Source of the DNA: Deltaproteobacteria bacterium RBG_13_61_14
Lineage (GTDB): Bacteria; RBG-13-61-14
Length of the DNA stretch: 25,078 nt
Direction: 5' to 3'
Assembly (NCBI GenBank): GCA_001797815.1
Contig: MGQK01000045.1
Coordinates: 1-25,078 of the forward strand
The notes beneath the pieces were generated by a model. It saw nothing but the letters and a program-made list of their open reading frames with translations. It was not told the origin of the DNA and did not search any database. This document shows positions 22,538 to 25,078 of this stretch, piece after piece; position 1 is the first letter of the stretch, and every line of letters begins with the position of its first letter. The translations under genes and the position numbers were made by a program.

Positions 22538-23722
22538 CTATTCCGGATTTGCTTCTTCGGAAACATTTTCTTCCGCCAGGAAGATTTCAAAGCTGCCGTC
22601 GGAGTTGGCTCCTCGCGGATTCACATTCGCATAAAAGACCAGGCGCCGGCCGTCCGCGGAAAGCCGCGGCCCGTAGCTCCCGCCCTGCGCGGTTTCCGCC
22701 ACCAGCTCCGGCGGACCGGGGCGGTTGAGTTCGAGGATGAAAACCTCGGGGTTGTGGTCCGGGTTTTGAAACTCCCGGCCCCAGCGCGAGACAAAGGCCG
22801 CGCGGGAGCCGTTGCCGGAGAGGCTGGGCTGAAACGCTCCCTCGGCCAGGTCCCGGGTGACCTGCTCGATCCCGGTCGAACCGCGAACCAGGAACAGCTC
22901 GTGGTAGCGGTTCAAGTTTTTGCCCAGCGGGTTGCAATTGCCGCGAAAGAGCAAGAGGTCGCCGCCGGGGTTGAGCTGAGGCTCGCGGTTCTCGCAGTCG
23001 CGCGTGCGGGTGAGGGGGTTGAGCGCGCCCGTGGCCGAGCCGGCCAGGATCTCGAAGTTGCCCTCCGGGTTTTCTTCGCCCCGTCTCCCGTCGCAGGCCG
23101 CGGCCACCACGGCGTTGGCCAGGGTCGGCTCCTGGCATACGGACCGCTCCTCCGCGGTCGCCTGCTGCAGGGGGCGGTCCGGCATGGCGAGATCGAGCAG
23201 GAAAAGTTGCTGGCTGTGATCCGGGTTCCGGCCCAGCGGGTCGGCATTGGACAGGAACGCCAGCCAGCGGCCGGAAGGGGCCAGGGCGGGCCGGGTGTTG
23301 GCGCTGCCGGAGGTATCGGTGAGGAGTTGGATCTGTCCTTCACTCTGCAGCAGGGCGATCTCCAGGTTCTGATCGGCATTGGCCGGCGGAAACGAGCAGG
23401 TGGTCGCAAAGGCGATTCGCAAGCCTTTTGCCTCCAGGCTGGGCTCCAGGTTCTGGCAGCGCTCGGTGCGGGTCAGTTGTTCCAGGCCTTGGTTTTCCCG
23501 CCAGCGGAACAGCTCGCGGTTGCGGTCCGTGTTCTCGTCCGAGACCAGGTCGCAGGTGGAGACAAAGACCACGGTGCGGCCGTCCGCGGAGATCACCGGG
23601 TTTTCCGAGACGCCGCCCGTGCAATCGGTGAGCTGGCGGAGCTCCCAGCCGGCCGTGGCGGCCAAGGGCAGCGCCAGGAAAAGAACCAGGAGGCCTACCC
23701 TACCCGGAAGGATGGTTTTCAT
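22538..23722 (-). CDS. Secreted TolB-like (PD40) beta-propeller protein
   Basis: The 394-aa protein begins with a signal peptide (basic KTILPGR, hydrophobic core, cut near ATA). The mature part is a TolB/PD40-type propeller with alternating P-x-(L/I)-x-x-x-G-R strands (NPVISADGRTVVF, RPALAPSGRWLAF, GPRLSADGRRLVF). A distinct motif of the type N-P-D-x-N-x-E-(L/I/V)-F occurs seven times (for example DRNRELFRW, NPDHNPEVF, DGSFEIFLA), which suggests seven blades. Several Cys residues may form disulfides. It is likely periplasmic or surface-located and to bind protein or polysaccharide; it is not TolB itself, since no Tol-Pal genes are near. Its ATG overlaps the selenoprotein stop by 4 bp. Confidence 0.82.
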   Translation of the reverse strand: MKTILPGRVGLLVLFLALPLAATAGWELRQLTDCTGGVSENPVISADGRTVVFVSTCDLVSDENTDRNRELFRWRENQGLEQLTRTERCQNLEPSLEAKGLRIAFATTCSFPPANADQNLEIALLQSEGQIQLLTDTSGSANTRPALAPSGRWLAFLSNADPLGRNPDHSQQLFLLDLAMPDRPLQQATAEERSVCQEPTLANAVVAAACDGRRGEENPEGNFEILAGSATGALNPLTRTRDCENREPQLNPGGDLLLFRGNCNPLGKNLNRYHELFLVRGSTGIEQVTRDLAEGAFQPSLSGNGSRAAFVSRWGREFQNPDHNPEVFILELNRPGPPELVAETAQGGSYGPRLSADGRRLVFYANVNPRGANSDGSFEIFLAEENVSEEANPE

Positions 23723-24360
23723 TCCCGCTCCGAATCGCTGGAATTGGAGGAAGGGGAATAGGCCTGGGGCAGTTCCAGGGGCTTCATGAAGGTGTTGTTG
23801 AAGCGGTTGGCGAAATTGGCCGCAGTGATCCAGGCCTGGATCGAGCGCCGCTGCTCATCGGAATAGGAGCGCTCGAATTCAGCGGCCAATTCCTGGTCCG
23901 GGGTTTGGCCCTGGAACAGCGCCCAATCGCGGGCATAGGCCAGGGCCACCCATTCGCGCCGCTCAAACTGATCCGAAGGCAAAGCGGCCAACCGATAGAT
24001 CTCCTCTTCGCTCAATCCCGCCTTTCTCCCGGACCGGGAGTGGACTTGGTATCAGGCCGCGCAGTGGTTGGCCAGGGTCACCGTCAGCCAGAGTTTTTCA
24101 CGAAAGGCGGGCGTCATCCAGGAGAGGTCCGCCTTCCGGCCCTGGAACCGGCCGGCCATGATGCCCGCAAAGGTCGGCAACTCGCGGAAAAACTCGCCGA
24201 AGGAATGGAAGCCCGGATCAGGGACCGAAGTGCCGAAGTGCTCGCCCTCCGGAGTCTTGGCGCACTCTTTGCGACCGGCGCAGGCGAGGGTCAGACTCAA
24301 GGCCCCTACCCCCATGAATACTCCGATGAATCCAGCCACCCGTTGCCGAGATAACCTCAT
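23719..24360 (-). CDS. Selenocysteine-containing CMD/AhpD-like lipoprotein (UGA at 24052-24054 read as Sec)
   Basis: Read through one in-frame TGA, this is a single 213-aa protein. Residues 1-26 are a lipoprotein signal with C27 in LTLAC. The carboxymuconolactone-decarboxylase/AhpD-like domain holds the redox motif C100-A-A-U103-Y-Q-V-H107-S. In family members this is CxxCxxxH, so the UGA falls on the second cysteine. Downstream sequence (RKAGLSEEEIYRLA) continues the family pattern and is needed for the fold. A SECIS-like hairpin follows the UGA. The ATG at 24360 has GGAGG upstream and overlaps the thioredoxin-like stop as ATGA; the true stop overlaps the propeller start likewise. The predicted role is a thiol/selenol peroxidase or disulfide reductase in the periplasm, with the neighbouring thioredoxin-like protein as probable partner. 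Automated callers would split it in two. Confidence 0.87.
24026..24054 (-). promoter_or_regulatory. Bacterial SECIS-like element with recoded UGA
   Basis: On the - strand UGA (24054-24052) is followed 11 nt later by CTCCC-GGTCC-GGGAG (24040-24026), a perfect 5-bp stem. Its apical loop starts with GGU, the feature bound by SelB in known bacterial SECIS elements. The GGU starts 17 nt after the UGA, close to its position in E. coli fdhF. Confidence 0.8.
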
Positions 24361-24848
24361 TTTTCCTCCTCGCATTGTTTCTCAAATTCGCGGTAGGAGG
24401 TGGTTTGATATTTTCCTTCCCCGATGTAATGAATCACGCAGGAAAATTTTCCCGGACCGACATAGCCGATCAGGTAATCAATCGGCTTGGCTTCCGGGGT
24501 CATAAAGTAAAAGGTCGGCGGCCCCACCACCCGGTAGCGGCTGACCAGTTCGTTTTCTTGATCAAAGCTGATCCGGACCGGGACCAGGCGGGAGTTCAAG
24601 TAAGCCGCGATCTCCGGCCGGGCCAGGACTTTTTGCTCGAGCAATTCGCACTGGCGGCAGGCCTTGCCGAAGAAATAAAGCGCCAGCGGCAGACCCCTCT
24701 CCTGGGCCAGGCGCAAGCCCTGATCGTGCGGGTGCCAGGCAACGGCGCTCTCGGGCGCGGGCAAAGGGCCGGCCCAGGCGAGGGCCAGGGCCATGAGCAG
24801 GAGCAGGGGGAGAAAGCGCGGGGACCAATGCCGGGGCATCGGGATCAT
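24357..24848 (-). CDS. Exported thioredoxin-like protein
   Basis: From ATG 24848 the protein has 163 aa. Residues 8-25 form a signal peptide or membrane anchor. The thioredoxin fold shows LALYFFGKACRQCELLE with active-site C64-R-Q-C67, and a cis-proline loop VVGPPTFYF (P111). It resembles periplasmic thioredoxin-like and DsbD-C-terminal proteins that keep partner thiols reduced. ATG 24848 overlaps the upstream NUDIX stop as TAATG. ATG 24839, three codons on, is the alternative, because a perfect tataat ends 7 nt before it and could give a leaderless mRNA. Its stop overlaps the selenoprotein start, a strong hint that the two act together. Confidence 0.82.
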   Translation of the reverse strand: MIPMPRHWSPRFLPLLLLMALALAWAGPLPAPESAVAWHPHDQGLRLAQERGLPLALYFFGKACRQCELLEQKVLARPEIAAYLNSRLVPVRISFDQENELVSRYRVVGPPTFYFMTPEAKPIDYLIGYVGPGKFSCVIHYIGEGKYQTTSYREFEKQCEEEK

Positions 24849-24852
24849 TATA
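24847..24852 (-). promoter_or_regulatory. Possible internal -10 box (TATAAT)
   Basis: A perfect TATAAT overlaps the NUDIX stop codon and lies 7 nt before ATG 24839. No good -35 is found 16-18 nt upstream, so it may be chance or an internal promoter of the redox operon. Confidence 0.25.
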
Positions 24853-25078
24853 CCGCATTTTTCCCGGGGCGTCCGCGCGCCGAGAAAAAGCGCGGGGGAA
24901 CCCGCCGGCGGATGCGGGGTTCCAGCCGGCAAAGTTCCTGGAGCCGGTCCCGGGCGCGCCGGAGCAAGAGCCGGTGGTCAAAAGCCAGGGCCGGCGGATG
25001 CAAAAATGAAAACCACTTCACCGCGGCGGCATCGTCGCCGGCCCGCGGCCGCACCTGCTTCTTGTCCACCAGGGCCAG
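24848..25078 (-). CDS. NUDIX hydrolase, C-terminal part (cut by the window edge)
   Basis: The frame is open to the right end of the window, so its 5' part is missing. The visible 76 residues include RAGDDAAAVKWFSF and LAFDHRLLLRRARDRL. These are the C-terminal strands and helix characteristic of NUDIX enzymes of the ADP-ribose/nucleotide pyrophosphohydrolase type (GDDA-x-x-x-x-W-x-x-(x)-LAFDH). The Nudix box itself would lie outside the window. The stop overlaps the thioredoxin-like start, so it is probably the promoter-proximal member of this operon as far as can be seen. Confidence 0.75.
   Translation of the reverse strand: MALVDKKQVRPRAGDDAAAVKWFSFLHPPALAFDHRLLLRRARDRLQELCRLEPRIRRRVPPRFFSARGRPGKNAV

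Noticed and set aside
21387-22634. 415-aa + strand frame opposite the Fe-S gene
   Set aside because: Antisense shadow; Cys motifs on the - strand are unmistakable.
23719-24015. Separate 98-aa gene with a TTG start
   Set aside because: It is the second half of the CMD-like domain. It has no ribosome site, and the codons upstream up to the TGA encode the conserved family sequence, so it is part of the selenoprotein.
24052-24054. TGA as a true stop or a sequencing error
   Set aside because: The frame is the same on both sides, so no indel is implied. The position matches a catalytic Cys, and a SECIS-like hairpin follows at correct distance. A single Cys-to-stop mutation remains possible but less likely.

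Overview
The window reads as chromosomal DNA of a GC-rich, Gram-negative, probably anaerobic bacterium. Envelope functions point to a diderm cell: a KpsC/LpsZ-like Kdo transferase, a WaaP-like sugar kinase, lipoproteins, and LpoA-like and TolB-like proteins. A ferredoxin-type protein and a UGA that looks like a selenocysteine codon fit Desulfobacterota or a close relative. That placement is inference, because no rRNA or marker gene is present.

Layout. 36-3160: a receiver-GAF-HD-GYP c-di-GMP phosphodiesterase converges on a beta-CASP metallo-beta-lactamase-fold nuclease, with a bidirectional terminator between them. 3161-6029: repeat-rich DNA. Two inverted copies of an 83-bp REPIN-like element, each followed by a CTGACCCC-type motif, bracket a truncated RAYT transposase remnant and a serine-hydrolase lipoprotein gene. 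6030-17844: an envelope and polysaccharide block on the + strand: a large membrane protein, a zinc-ribbon membrane protein, a glycosyltransferase-like protein, a methyltransferase, a sulfatase-like protein, a KpsC-like transferase, a two-domain WaaP-like kinase and an LpoA-like TPR/binding protein. The middle of this block (about 9.6-13.4 kb) is visibly AT-richer and may have been acquired.

18040-20680: tRNA-Val(CAC), followed by a small AT-richer accessory region on the - strand. It holds three overlapping small genes (the first an excisionase-like HTH protein), a 262-aa unknown, and a 189-aa protein with a HEPN-type RX4H motif. The last two genes share a hairpin-bearing leader at nearly identical distance from their start codons.

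20681-25078: a tightly packed - strand operon read right to left: NUDIX hydrolase (cut by the window edge), thioredoxin-like protein, a selenocysteine-containing CMD/AhpD-like lipoprotein, a seven-repeat secreted beta-propeller, a 4Fe-4S protein with extra Cys clusters, and a catalytically degenerate SNase-like secreted protein. The selenoprotein is split by an in-frame UGA at the second position of a CxxU motif, with a SECIS-like hairpin carrying GGU in its loop just downstream. This is the most notable item in the window.
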